From positions 1 through 41,084 of IMG/VR virus record IMGVR_UViG_3300033388_002277: 41,084 nucleotides of DNA. One strand, given 5' to 3'. Shown here one piece after another: positions 22,597 through 30,193 of the stretch. Position 1 is the first letter of the stretch. Every line of letters starts with the position of its first letter. Origin of the DNA: a virus. The position numbers and the translations under genes are program-made. The notes below the pieces were generated by a model that was not told the DNA's origin, ran no database searches, and worked only from the letters and a program-made list of their open reading frames with translations.

Positions 22597-22770
22597 TTAA
22601 TCGCAGTCAATCCAATAAATATACAAACCTATAAGTAAAAAAGATGCCCCGCTTATCGCCCTTATTGGTGATAGCCCGATTAATTCAAATCCCAATCCTA
22701 TAAAATAACACCCAGCAAATACAACTGCAGCAAATATCAGAGATCTGATAGCTTTTAAGATTTTATACAT
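22597..22770 (-). CDS. Membrane micro-protein (57 aa)
   Basis: GGAGGAAGC before ATG 22770. Two hydrophobic segments (LIFAAVVFAGCYFIGLGF and ASFLLIGLYIYWI). Overlaps the 65-aa gene upstream by 16 bp. Confidence 0.58.
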   Translation of the reverse strand: MYKILKAIRSLIFAAVVFAGCYFIGLGFELIGLSPIRAISGASFLLIGLYIYWIDCD

Positions 22771-22952
22771 GCTTCCTCCTCATCAGTCCATTTATCCTCT
22801 AACCTGTTAAAAAGATCATCATAATATTTAGACATAGTTTTCATTCTGGCTATGCCTAAACCTATTAATATACCCATCATTAATATTATAAATATTATCA
22901 ATGTAAATAGAATAGTGTTTTCCTGGATAACATAAGCAATTTTACCCCACAT
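22755..22952 (-). CDS. Single-pass membrane protein (65 aa)
   Basis: GGGGAG before ATG 22952. One long helix (ILFTLIIFIILMMGILIGLG) then a charged cytoplasmic tail (YYDDLFNRLEDKWTDEEE). Overlaps its neighbour upstream by 11 bp. Confidence 0.62.
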   Translation of the reverse strand: MWGKIAYVIQENTILFTLIIFIILMMGILIGLGIARMKTMSKYYDDLFNRLEDKWTDEEEACIKS

Positions 22953-23205
22953 TGATTATCTCCCCTATTGGTTTACCAAATTGTTTCTCTAGCTTTATCA
23001 CCATTACAGCGTAAGCATCCATAGCTATTGTTACGGCTTCCCTGCGCGCCTTGTCTACATCAGCGTTCATATTGTTGGTGATATCTTCACCGGCAAAGCC
23101 TAGATCGTCTGGGTACAAAGACTTATTGCAGATACGCACTATATCCTCTACATTATGATCCTCAGCTTTACCTTGCAGCTCAAATCTTACGAATAATTGC
23201 TTCAT
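22942..23205 (-). CDS. Unknown cytoplasmic protein (87 aa)
   Basis: Starts in ATGA overlap with the DUF551 gene's stop. A beta start (KQLFVRFELQGKAED) is followed by a long helix with Ala/Met (REAVTIAMDAYAVMVIKLEK). No domain recognised; the pattern could be a small dimeric regulator. Confidence 0.6.
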   Translation of the reverse strand: MKQLFVRFELQGKAEDHNVEDIVRICNKSLYPDDLGFAGEDITNNMNADVDKARREAVTIAMDAYAVMVIKLEKQFGKPIGEIINVG

Positions 23206-23405
23206 TTACCCTCCTTTGGTGGTTCTGGTAATGGCATCCAATGGGTTATATACCTGTGGGTTATAAAAGATTCACAATTATCGTATATATCCTCAAACAC
23301 TCTATTAAATTCAGCAGGTAACACCCTTTCTAGATAATCATCATACACTAATACTTTATCGTTGCAATCTGGCAACCTATCTTTTACACTAATCCATTCC
23401 ATCAT
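23202..23405 (-). CDS. DUF551 family protein (67 aa)
   Basis: Starts EWISVKDRLPD and ends ITHWMPLPEPPKEG, the two signature motifs of DUF551, a small domain found in many phages and prophages. The middle VLVYDDYLERVLPAEF is also typical. Function is not established for the family. Coupled by ATGA overlaps to both neighbours. Confidence 0.82.
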   Translation of the reverse strand: MMEWISVKDRLPDCNDKVLVYDDYLERVLPAEFNRVFEDIYDNCESFITHRYITHWMPLPEPPKEGK

Positions 23406-23593
23406 TTCTCCTTTACATAAGTTTGACTGTACCCTGTTTCCACAACGGTCTTATGCCCTGTTTTATTAGTGTGGCTTCTTGCTTCCTTGACTGCATTTCT
23501 GAAAGGGCTGCTGCTGGAGTTTTGCCAATCACATACTGAGCAAAAAGCTAATCCATGTATTAGTATTGGTCTTTTGAATTTAGTTATTATCAC
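23402..23593 (-). CDS. Small zinc-site protein, GTG start (63 aa)
   Basis: GTG at 23593 overlaps the upstream TGA, with GGGGGAG just before it. Sequence has CSVCDWQ then HTNKTGH, a C-x2-C...H-x5-H spacing that could hold a zinc. Otherwise unknown. Confidence 0.58.
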   Translation of the reverse strand: MIITKFKRPILIHGLAFCSVCDWQNSSSSPFRNAVKEARSHTNKTGHKTVVETGYSQTYVKEK

Positions 23594-23721
23594 TTCTCCC
23601 CCTTCTCATTAGTACAGTTACCATCTTTATCATAGTTGATATTAGCACACGCCCACCCACAACGAATAGTATCAAACGCTTTGCTGATCGGCTTCCATTT
23701 GCTGCATTTACCACACTTCAT
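23590..23721 (-). CDS. Cys-rich micro-protein (43 aa)
   Basis: ATG 23721 to TGA. CGKC near the start, then CGWAC and a later Cys: five Cys fit a zinc or small metal fold. No strong ribosome site; overlaps the upstream gene's end. Confidence 0.55.
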   Translation of the reverse strand: MKCGKCSKWKPISKAFDTIRCGWACANINYDKDGNCTNEKGEK

Positions 23722-23930
23722 CGAATACTCCCCATCAAATCACTTACTTTAAGGTTAAAATCAACCACTTTAAGTTTAAAATCAACACTATTATTACAAT
23801 TCATATGCTTTATCCTCGCTGCCTGTTCCTTAGTCGCTACCAAAGGGCTATTGTACTGACATTTAGCAGTGCAACCCTTACATCCCTCGTATCTAGCTAA
23901 CAAATCTGACCTTACTTTTTTAACCATCAT
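23718..23930 (-). CDS. Cys-cluster small protein (70 aa)
   Basis: ATG 23930 overlaps the TGA of the upstream gene, with AAAGGAGA upstream; ATG 23927 is an equally good start. A CKGCTAKC cluster and a later NCNN give possible metal binding, followed by two near-copies of the segment VDFKLKV/VDFNLKV. Confidence 0.6.
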   Translation of the reverse strand: MMVKKVRSDLLARYEGCKGCTAKCQYNSPLVATKEQAARIKHMNCNNSVDFKLKVVDFNLKVSDLMGSIR

Positions 23931-24220
23931 TTCTCCTTTGGTGTTTTTGGGTATAGGATAACACACCTATTGCATATCTCACAAAAATAAGAATTATCTC
24001 TAAAATGCTCTAATTTATGTTCCTCTCCATTTACCTCACAATCTGGCATAGATTCATAATCAACGCTGTGGCTGGCAGTAGCATAAAACTTTTTCTGGCA
24101 AACACTACATTCCATTGTTTCCTCATCATAGTCATGCCCCCAATCGTCAACCTCGTGTAACTCTCCACAATAAGGACATTTATACCCATTTGATTCGCTT
24201 GTTTCTTCGTATCTACTCAT
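23927..24220 (-). CDS. Multi-zinc-finger protein (97 aa)
   Basis: AAAGGGGGT before ATG 24220. Three CxxC pairs (CPYCGE, CSVCQK, CEICNRC) spread over the chain suggest two zinc ribbons. First gene after the primase-helicase. May act as an early transcription or nucleic-acid-binding factor; inference only. Confidence 0.65.
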   Translation of the reverse strand: MSRYEETSESNGYKCPYCGELHEVDDWGHDYDEETMECSVCQKKFYATASHSVDYESMPDCEVNGEEHKLEHFRDNSYFCEICNRCVILYPKTPKEK

Positions 24221-24235
24221 ATTACCCCCTTTTTA

Positions 24236-26713
24236 TTAACCCGCATAATCAACCAACGCCTTAATACTTTCAGGCGCATTGGCCGCGTTAAACACCACGC
24301 ATTTCTTCAACGTATCTTTTATCCTGAAAGCTACGTTCATACCCTCAAACCCTGACTCTTCCTTGAGATAATCCCTTATAGCCGAAGACTTGAAAGGTTC
24401 AATACCCCTAGTCTTGCGGTATTCCTGCGCCCATATGCTGTGCAATCCGTGAAAGTACAGATATACAGAACCATTACCGTCTATGGTCCAATACTCGTCA
24501 TTGATCAGCTTACGAGTCTTCAACATCACCAAATCCTCCAGGAAAATGGCGATAGCTTGCTCATCTTGGTACTCGTTCTCTACTCTTTTGGTTTCAGTGG
24601 TCAACCACTTGGCAAAATCTATTGTATCGTCAAAGGTGATACCATAACCGGCTGCAACTATCGCATAATTGATAGCTGTCCGATCATCACTGCCTTGCTT
24701 CGTGAAATAATCCTTACCTTTCTTTAAAATGGTGAGGTATTTAGCTTTGTTAGCTTCCTTGTTGCGTAGCAGCTGCAGTATATAGTTGCTGAATTTAGCC
24801 CTGTTAGCTGTAAACCAGTTGAAATGGTTGGTTTCAGGAGTTTTGCGGTTCTTTTTGCTGACATTCACCACGATACACCTAGTCAATAGTGCGTTATCCT
24901 CAGGAGTTTCCTCACCAGATATGATAAGTGAACCCCTAATCTTAGCTTCCCTAATACCAAAAGAGGACTTGATACCTTTACCTGCTGACTGTCTATTGTA
25001 TGCGTTGCGTAGCACGCCATTCTTGTACGTTACTTGCTTTGTGTTGCGATATTCGTCTATGAACATAGGTAATGATGAATAGTAGCTGAGATAGCGTTGT
25101 ATGGCCACAGGCGTGGTATCTGATGCCATCTTCCCCGCGTTCTCGACTCCAAAGAAGGACATAAGCCACTCGGCTATCGTACTCTTACCTGAACCTCTTC
25201 GCCCTGTCACAAACAAGAAGGGATAGCAGCCAAATGCGTTAAACACCTCTTCCATGTAAATTATAGAGCTGATCCAACCAAGGCATAGGTTGGCTTCCAT
25301 AGGCCCAAGAGTTTCTGACAGCTTCTCGCGTAGCTCCATAATGTCAATATCGCTAAGGTTGAGATAGGGTATACCCTCAGATATAGTGGATTTGCCACTG
25401 CTGACCCCCAAGGGAATGGGTTTGACACCTTTCTTGTCGGTCCAAAAGATACCGTTATTGTCAGGCCTAAGCTCTTTGCCATCTTTGAAAGCAACATTGC
25501 TGAACAGCCATAGATTCTCGCTTGGAATCCAGCCTACATGGTCAGGTTCGGAGATATATCTACCATCATCGTTGAGAAATTCAGATTCCCATATATTATT
25601 GAGGTCTTCACGGAACCCTCGCCATATGAAATTGCCTTTACGCATACAGAATGTAGCGAATCCATCACTGCCTACCATGTTCTCAGGCGCAATGTGGAAG
25701 CTAGCCGTTGCTTTGCCGAACTCATTAATCAATTGTATCTCTCTTATGATGCCGTCAATGGTATCATGCGTTGCCAAAATCTTGATAGTGAAGTTGCTGA
25801 TTACCTCTTGCCACTCACTCTTGCCCTTATAGCGCGTAGCCACGTATTTGCCGAAATCTTTGGTGATATGAGTCTTGAAGAATTTCTTGGCTAACTTTTT
25901 CTTGACGATAAGTTGTGCTTCCTCAGGTAATTCCTTGAGATAATCCTTGCAGCTCTTGGCGCGGGATATCACGCTGCGTATATCCACTGAGGTCTTACCC
26001 ATAGCCAAGGCACCATCAATATCGATCTTACCCTTTACGCGCCAGCCATCAGGTAGTGTAGCTATCTTGGTGTTGAAACCTTCCTTATTGAGTTTGTTAC
26101 ACATCACGTAAGCGAAATACTGAGTGTCATACCTCACCATAGAGTTTTCTTTGTACTTGTCCTTGAAAACTGGGTTGTCTTTTACCTCGTTGTCAAACAT
26201 GATTGCAACGCCCTTGACCTTATGAGTGTTCAGAAATTGAACAAGCTTCGGAAAATGTTCACCTGCAAAAGAGGATATACCTGGCGCAGCTATACAATTG
26301 AAGCCAAGTTGCATTGCTGCAGCTGCTTTAAACTCTCCTTCGGTAAGGATTACATCTTTACCGACATTAAGCTCATGGTATAGTTCTACAGCTTGGCCGG
26401 ACAATCCAAGCTTATGTGGCCTCAGTAAATAGGCCTTACCAGCAGTGTTTAGGTATGGAATGATGATGCGATCTTCAAGAAGTTGTGGCGATAGATGCAG
26501 CACTTGGTTCTTTAGAAGACAAACTCCTGATTCAAGTAATTGCTCAGATGTATAACTGCTGATAAGGTCTTGTTCGATATCAAGGAGGTACTTACCTCCT
26601 GAGATAAATCTGTATTTGGCGATAGTGTCTTTGTCAAAGCCTCTATCGTGCATAAGAGATTCTTTATGCTGCTTGGATAGTTTGCCCTTAGATAGTATGT
26701 ACTCGTATATCAT
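24236..26713 (-). CDS. Toprim/DUF927-type primase-helicase (825 aa)
   Basis: Main replication enzyme. N-terminal about 1-110 is a short helical and beta part with RIIIPYLNTAGKAYLLRPHK; a Toprim-like domain follows, with ILTEGEFKAAAAMQ (acidic Glu about 124) and a later acidic AIMFDNEVKDN (about 173). The C-terminal half is a DUF927-type P-loop ATPase: Walker A GRRGSGKST at about 502-510, Walker B SLPMFIDEYRN near 554, sensor-like SLIISGEETPEDNALLTRC. It unwinds DNA and primes or loads. No polymerase is encoded near it, so the host polymerase is probably recruited. Start ATG overlaps the preceding gene. Confidence 0.82.
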   Translation of the reverse strand: MIYEYILSKGKLSKQHKESLMHDRGFDKDTIAKYRFISGGKYLLDIEQDLISSYTSEQLLESGVCLLKNQVLHLSPQLLEDRIIIPYLNTAGKAYLLRPHKLGLSGQAVELYHELNVGKDVILTEGEFKAAAAMQLGFNCIAAPGISSFAGEHFPKLVQFLNTHKVKGVAIMFDNEVKDNPVFKDKYKENSMVRYDTQYFAYVMCNKLNKEGFNTKIATLPDGWRVKGKIDIDGALAMGKTSVDIRSVISRAKSCKDYLKELPEEAQLIVKKKLAKKFFKTHITKDFGKYVATRYKGKSEWQEVISNFTIKILATHDTIDGIIREIQLINEFGKATASFHIAPENMVGSDGFATFCMRKGNFIWRGFREDLNNIWESEFLNDDGRYISEPDHVGWIPSENLWLFSNVAFKDGKELRPDNNGIFWTDKKGVKPIPLGVSSGKSTISEGIPYLNLSDIDIMELREKLSETLGPMEANLCLGWISSIIYMEEVFNAFGCYPFLFVTGRRGSGKSTIAEWLMSFFGVENAGKMASDTTPVAIQRYLSYYSSLPMFIDEYRNTKQVTYKNGVLRNAYNRQSAGKGIKSSFGIREAKIRGSLIISGEETPEDNALLTRCIVVNVSKKNRKTPETNHFNWFTANRAKFSNYILQLLRNKEANKAKYLTILKKGKDYFTKQGSDDRTAINYAIVAAGYGITFDDTIDFAKWLTTETKRVENEYQDEQAIAIFLEDLVMLKTRKLINDEYWTIDGNGSVYLYFHGLHSIWAQEYRKTRGIEPFKSSAIRDYLKEESGFEGMNVAFRIKDTLKKCVVFNAANAPESIKALVDYAG

Positions 26714-26853
26714 ATATTTTTCTTGGCTTTCTCCATCAAATTATAAAAATCCAAAACACCATCTATATAAACTTTCTTATAATCCTCACTTCTCTCTGAA
26801 ATTTTATTCTCACTGAGTAAGGTTGTGACTATTTCGTTAAAATTAATATCCAT
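26710..26853 (-). CDS. Unknown small protein (47 aa)
   Basis: AAAAGGAGA before ATG 26853 marks the start; the longer frame upstream is out. Helical and charged (NFNEIVTTLLSENKISERSE). Ends in ATGA overlap with the primase-helicase, so likely translated as a coupling leader. Confidence 0.58.
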   Translation of the reverse strand: MDINFNEIVTTLLSENKISERSEDYKKVYIDGVLDFYNLMEKAKKNI

Positions 26854-27034
26854 ATTCTCCTTTTGAATCATTACCAGATTTAGCATATATATCATGCAAT
26901 TTACAAATTTGGTTGAAAGTTAAATCTTTGGTTTGGTTTTCAATACTATCTAAGAATTCTGATTCCCACTCACTAGGCTGATAAGGCTGATTATGTATAT
27001 CTTCAATTAAATTTTTAGCTTCTTTGTGAGTCAT
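26843..27034 (-). CDS. Unknown small helical protein (63 aa)
   Basis: ATG 27034 with AAAAAGGAT upstream. Acidic helical sequence (THKEAKNLIEDIHNQPYQPS, EFLDSIENQTKDLTFNQICK). Overlaps the next gene by 11 bp. No family recognised. Confidence 0.58.
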   Translation of the reverse strand: MTHKEAKNLIEDIHNQPYQPSEWESEFLDSIENQTKDLTFNQICKLHDIYAKSGNDSKGEYGY

Positions 27035-27052
27035 TTTTATCCTTTTTATTAA

Positions 27053-27083
27053 GGGTAGCGGGACGGGGGGCGCCCCACTACCC
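27053..27083 (-). terminator. GC-rich hairpin without T-run (possible attenuator)
   Basis: GGGTAG and CTACCC (27053-27058 and 27078-27083) and inner G/C runs form a long stem (10 bp with a mismatch). After it on the minus strand comes TTAATAAAAAGG, so it is not a simple terminator. It lies between the 233-aa gene and the 63-aa gene and could slow or protect transcripts. Confidence 0.4.
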
Positions 27084-27102
27084 AATCTGCTTGTAACGGA
27101 AA

Positions 27103-27804
27103 CTAGATAATTTCTGTGTTGTCCATCTTGATTTCTTTGTGCTTAAATTCTTCATACCAGCTTTCAGCTAACTTAGAATCATCAGCTTTAGCGACTCCAT
27201 GTATACAAGTCTTTAGTACAAAGAACTTACCCTTATCATTTTCCTCAGCTTTAGCAATCAGCCTGTACTCACGACTCCAAATATCACCAGGCATCAATTT
27301 CAACAAGCTCAACAACTCTTTACCGGCTTTATTGCTGGTCTTTGAGAAGCTAAGAACTACCGGCATATCACATCCTGGGAAATAACTCAAGAAATTATGA
27401 AACTTAGTGGCCAAAGGTGACTCACCATTAGGACCAAACTTGCCTTCTTCAATAACTCTTGAGTCTTCAGGATCACTGCTTGCCCAAATGATAGCGCCTG
27501 GACTGTAAGAAGAGTCAAAGCCAGAATCCTCTTTATTGCGAGGATTGAAGCGAATCCAATTGCTGCTGTAAATAATAGGTATGAAAGTGTTAGGAAGGAT
27601 TTCCTTTGTCAAACTGTTGATAATCATACCCTTTTTAAGGTTATCATAATCATCAAGGTCAGGGCTGTTTGACTGCAATAGTCTAGCACGTGGAAGAATT
27701 AAATCTTCACGTGGCACATCAGACTCGAAGCCTCTCTTTGTGCCTTGGGTAGCTGGGACTGCTGATTCCGTTTTCTGTAAATCTTTATTTGATTTTTGTA
27801 CCAT
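27103..27804 (-). CDS. Unknown replication-region protein, possible ssDNA-binding role (233 aa)
   Basis: AAAGGAGA before ATG 27804. The N-terminus is disordered and polar; then comes DLILPRARLLQSNSPDLDD, a beta-rich core (PNTFIPIIYSSNWIRFNPRN, GCDMPVVLSFSKTSNKAGKE) and IWSREYRLIAKAEENDKGKF. Proteins with this build lie next to phage primase-helicase genes and are sometimes annotated as ssDNA-binding. I see no clear OB motif and no strongly acidic tail. Role inferred from place. Confidence 0.6.
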   Translation of the reverse strand: MVQKSNKDLQKTESAVPATQGTKRGFESDVPREDLILPRARLLQSNSPDLDDYDNLKKGMIINSLTKEILPNTFIPIIYSSNWIRFNPRNKEDSGFDSSYSPGAIIWASSDPEDSRVIEEGKFGPNGESPLATKFHNFLSYFPGCDMPVVLSFSKTSNKAGKELLSLLKLMPGDIWSREYRLIAKAEENDKGKFFVLKTCIHGVAKADDSKLAESWYEEFKHKEIKMDNTEII

Positions 27805-27817
27805 AATTCTCCTTTAT

Positions 27818-28276
27818 TTATTTAACTAAGCCTAAAGCTATAGCGCTTTCTCTGCTGATACTCACTGTTTTGCCTTCACACACTATATCTACTTTGCTGT
27901 CTAATGGTTTGATGTATTCCCAAGTGTAAGTACGATGATCACCCTTATCATTGAAATTATCTTCTTCACCTAAGTAAACACAGAAATAGGGACGATCAAC
28001 ACCTTCTCTCTGGTCTTCAAATAAAAATATTCTTTCTGCCCATTGTTCACTTTCACTATGTCTAACTAACACCTTCTGACCAAAGCATGTTTCTACTGAT
28101 TCCCATAAATGCTGGCAGAAACAAAGTCCGCTATTCACGAAGCCTTCTGAATCTATTTTATTTCCCACCCATAGTTGATCACTGTCCTTGACCTTGCCTA
28201 CTATATACATTTCTCCTTTTACAGCTGATGAACAATTTCTCGTTTGTCTTACCCTATCTCCAACTTTAAACTCCAT
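27818..28276 (-). CDS. SH3/KOW-like domain protein of unknown function (152 aa)
   Basis: ATG 28276 chosen for its GAGG five bases upstream. N-terminal EFKVGDRVRQTRNCSSAVKG is typical of a small SH3-like barrel, a second barrel-like part includes QKVLVRHSESEQWAERIFLF. It ends in a helix (VSISRESAIALGLVK). Possibly a nucleic-acid binding or tuning factor for replication; not identified. Confidence 0.6.
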   Translation of the reverse strand: MEFKVGDRVRQTRNCSSAVKGEMYIVGKVKDSDQLWVGNKIDSEGFVNSGLCFCQHLWESVETCFGQKVLVRHSESEQWAERIFLFEDQREGVDRPYFCVYLGEEDNFNDKGDHRTYTWEYIKPLDSKVDIVCEGKTVSISRESAIALGLVK

Positions 28277-28277
28277 A

Positions 28278-28679
28278 TTACCTCGCAAAAAATTTCACTT
28301 GCGGCTGCAAGTAGTGGTTAATACAATCAGGTGGGTTCTTACATTCCACCTGTATCAGTTCCTTTACAAATGATGATAATGAGCTTGGATGTACACTCTC
28401 CTTTATCATATCATCTCTGCCCTCACCGCGCAGATACTCGAAGACTTTAGCTTCGTCTTCCTTGTGATAGGATGCCCTGATCTTTGGAGTTCCTAAGGTT
28501 ACGAATCCCACGCCTTCATACTTAGCAGTGGTAGTCTTACCTTGTGCCTCCATCAATGCCCCAAGTTCATCCTGTGCCTTGTCGAGATCCTTCTGGCAAG
28601 ATGTTGATTTTTCTTTCAGTGAAGATTTCAACTCTTGTGCCTTTTGAATCGCGATTACTAGCTCCTGTTCCCTTGTCAT
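28278..28679 (-). CDS. Conserved phage protein with coiled-coil N-terminus (133 aa)
   Basis: First about 45 residues are helical (ELVIAIQKAQELKSSLKEKS), then KYEGVGFVTLGTPKIRASY, then ESVHPSSLSSFVKEL. The order 'coil, G.G.V..., VHP..LSSFV.E' is one I recognise from a family of unknown function frequent in phage replication and recombination regions. Coupled by ATGA to the exonuclease gene. Confidence 0.68.
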   Translation of the reverse strand: MTREQELVIAIQKAQELKSSLKEKSTSCQKDLDKAQDELGALMEAQGKTTTAKYEGVGFVTLGTPKIRASYHKEDEAKVFEYLRGEGRDDMIKESVHPSSLSSFVKELIQVECKNPPDCINHYLQPQVKFFAR

Positions 28680-29284
28680 TGTGCGTCACCTCCTTTTTGA
28701 CTTAAAATCATGTCCTGATTCTGTCCTTTTACATGGTCAATGAATTTATGGAATATCTGCTTGGTAACTCTGATATCTTCCATTGAATCATGCGCCTTAA
28801 ATTCTATACCATAATACTCTGCAACTGTTGCGAGTTTTAGGTTTTTAGTTTTGATGAGTCCGGCAAGTGTGAAAAGCATTGTTATGCCAATAATGTCTAT
28901 AAGATGATATGCTATATAGGCATAGAAGAATTTGTTGTTGTTGCGCTTAAACCACGCGTCCATGTGGTCATAATCGAACTTGATGTTCTGACCCACAAGG
29001 TAGAATTTATCGTTCTTGTCATAACGATTTATATATTTGTTCAAGATTTTCATTAGCAGAGCGTAAACAATTCCAGGCTCAGGGTAAGCCATTATCTCTT
29101 CTTTGGTTTTGCCGATGATCTGCAAGGCTTCATGTGTGAATAATTGACCTTCAAAGGGTTTGCAGTTGAAGTCAAATTCTTCTTTAACCTCACCATCAAT
29201 CTCAATGATGCCTGATAGCTGCACGATACCATGTGTATTTGGTTCAAGGCCGGTTGTTTCAGTGTCTAAGAATAAAAGTTTCAT
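28676..29284 (-). CDS. DEDDh 3'-5' exonuclease (202 aa)
   Basis: DnaQ-like nuclease for proofreading-type or end-trimming work. Exo I is LLFLDTETTGLEP (Asp7, Glu9), Exo II GQNIKFDYDHMDAWF, Exo III AHDSMEDIRVTKQIF with His and Asp. Complete catalytic set and the length of free-standing DEDDh proteins. First gene behind promoter P4 and a structured leader. Could trim DNA ends for recombination or degrade host DNA. Confidence 0.88.
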   Translation of the reverse strand: MKLLFLDTETTGLEPNTHGIVQLSGIIEIDGEVKEEFDFNCKPFEGQLFTHEALQIIGKTKEEIMAYPEPGIVYALLMKILNKYINRYDKNDKFYLVGQNIKFDYDHMDAWFKRNNNKFFYAYIAYHLIDIIGITMLFTLAGLIKTKNLKLATVAEYYGIEFKAHDSMEDIRVTKQIFHKFIDHVKGQNQDMILSQKGGDAQ

Positions 29285-29406
29285 TTTTCTCCTTATAGGT
29301 TGCCCCGACAGAAAAAATTAACTGGGCAGAACATCACGAGGATGGATTTTCTGCCGAGGACTTTTCTAAATTTTTAAAACGAATGTGTGCGTTCTACCCA
29401 TAAAAC
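29285..29406 (-). promoter_or_regulatory. Structured 5' leader with two mutually exclusive stems
   Basis: On the minus strand GGCAGAA (29355-29349) pairs with TTCTGCC (29331-29325); inner CATC/GATG helps. The same GGCAGAA can pair instead with TTTTCTGTC (29315-29307), 9 bp with one G-U pair, closer to the AAGGAG of the exonuclease gene. Two 11- and 13-codon ORFs (starts at about 29402 and 29333) also lie in it. Confidence 0.45.
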
Positions 29407-29434
29407 AATCTATCACTAAATTTTCATTTGTCAA
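29407..29434 (-). promoter_or_regulatory. Promoter P4 (leftward, exonuclease to primase operon)
   Basis: TTGACA (29434-29429), 16-base spacer ending in TGA, TAGATT (29412-29407). It lies over the 3' end of the methyltransferase gene. The -10 is weaker than in P1 and P3, but the -35 and TGn are exact. Confidence 0.7.
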
Positions 29435-29918
29435 CAATTAATTTCATAAAACAAACCCAATGTGTTTTTTGAGTTTTACCAGAGGGATGCCCAAACAACG
29501 GACGATAATTTGTAAGTTTCAATACTTCCTTTAATGGTATATCATATTCATTCCATTTGAATATAAGGATCCCTTCATTTTTTAATACCCTAAAACATTC
29601 TGAAAACCCTTTAGACAGATCGTCTTTCCATGTATTTTTGTCTAATACACTATATTTTTTTGCCATATAACTATTCTTCCCTAATGAGGTAAAATGTGGA
29701 GGGTCAAATACTACGAGAGCAAAGCTATCAGATTTTAGATCAAGATTCCTAAAATCCATTATTTGATCCGGATCACATTCAAACTTTCTAGCATTTTCCC
29801 CTTTTCCAACCATACAAGATTCTACTTTGCGCTTATCAATAAAAAGAGCATTGGGATTCTTTCTATCAAACCAAAACATCCGGCCGCCACAACAAGCATC
29901 TAATATTAATTTATTCAT
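29424..29918 (-). CDS. DNA methyltransferase-like SAM enzyme (164 aa)
   Basis: Class I fold: motif I LILDACCGGRMFWF near the N-terminus, IV as VVFDPPHFTSLG with DPPH at residues 72-75, the (D/N)PPx signature of amino-methyltransferases (N6-adenine or N4-cytosine). GFSECFRVLKNEGILIFKWN is a typical later strand. It is short, with no separate target-recognition domain visible. Probably methylates phage DNA or a base within it to escape host restriction; substrate unproven. ATGA overlap with the VRR-NUC gene. Confidence 0.82.
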   Translation of the reverse strand: MNKLILDACCGGRMFWFDRKNPNALFIDKRKVESCMVGKGENARKFECDPDQIMDFRNLDLKSDSFALVVFDPPHFTSLGKNSYMAKKYSVLDKNTWKDDLSKGFSECFRVLKNEGILIFKWNEYDIPLKEVLKLTNYRPLFGHPSGKTQKTHWVCFMKLIVDK

Positions 29919-30193
29919 TCTATGCTCCCTATAAATTCATCAACACCTTCAACACTATTACACCAAGTAGCCCACCCACCAGATAATTCTATCTGCTCTA
30001 ACGTCCATTTTTGAATATGGCTTGGGTGGTTTTTCTTAACCTTCAGCTCAACAGCGAAGAATATACCTTCCTTGCAGCCTATAAGATCAGGGATTCCGGC
30101 AGTGAACTTGTCAGCGCTCTTGTAAACCCATACCTCAGGGTATTTCTGCTTGATCATTATGAGAACTTTGGCTTTCAGCTGTGTTTCTGTCAT
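29915..30193 (-). CDS. VRR-NUC domain nuclease (92 aa)
   Basis: Stand-alone virus-type replication-repair nuclease of the PD-(D/E)XK fold. Catalytic residues visible: GIPDLIG (Asp36), VELKVKK (Glu49, Lys51), with a later Gln61 in HIQKWT. Full-length stand-alone members are about this size and can cleave Holliday junctions. Overlaps neighbours by ATGA at both ends, so it is made together with the methyltransferase. Confidence 0.88.
   Translation of the reverse strand: MTETQLKAKVLIMIKQKYPEVWVYKSADKFTAGIPDLIGCKEGIFFAVELKVKKNHPSHIQKWTLEQIELSGGWATWCNSVEGVDEFIGSIE

Noticed and set aside
25386-25894. Plus-strand frames opposite the primase-helicase
   Set aside because: Shadows of the DUF927 gene, whose Walker motifs are intact in the minus strand.
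29285-29423. tRNA or other known structural RNA in the gap
   Set aside because: No cloverleaf with a T-loop or CCA pairing can be formed; the stems are better read as a leader hairpin.
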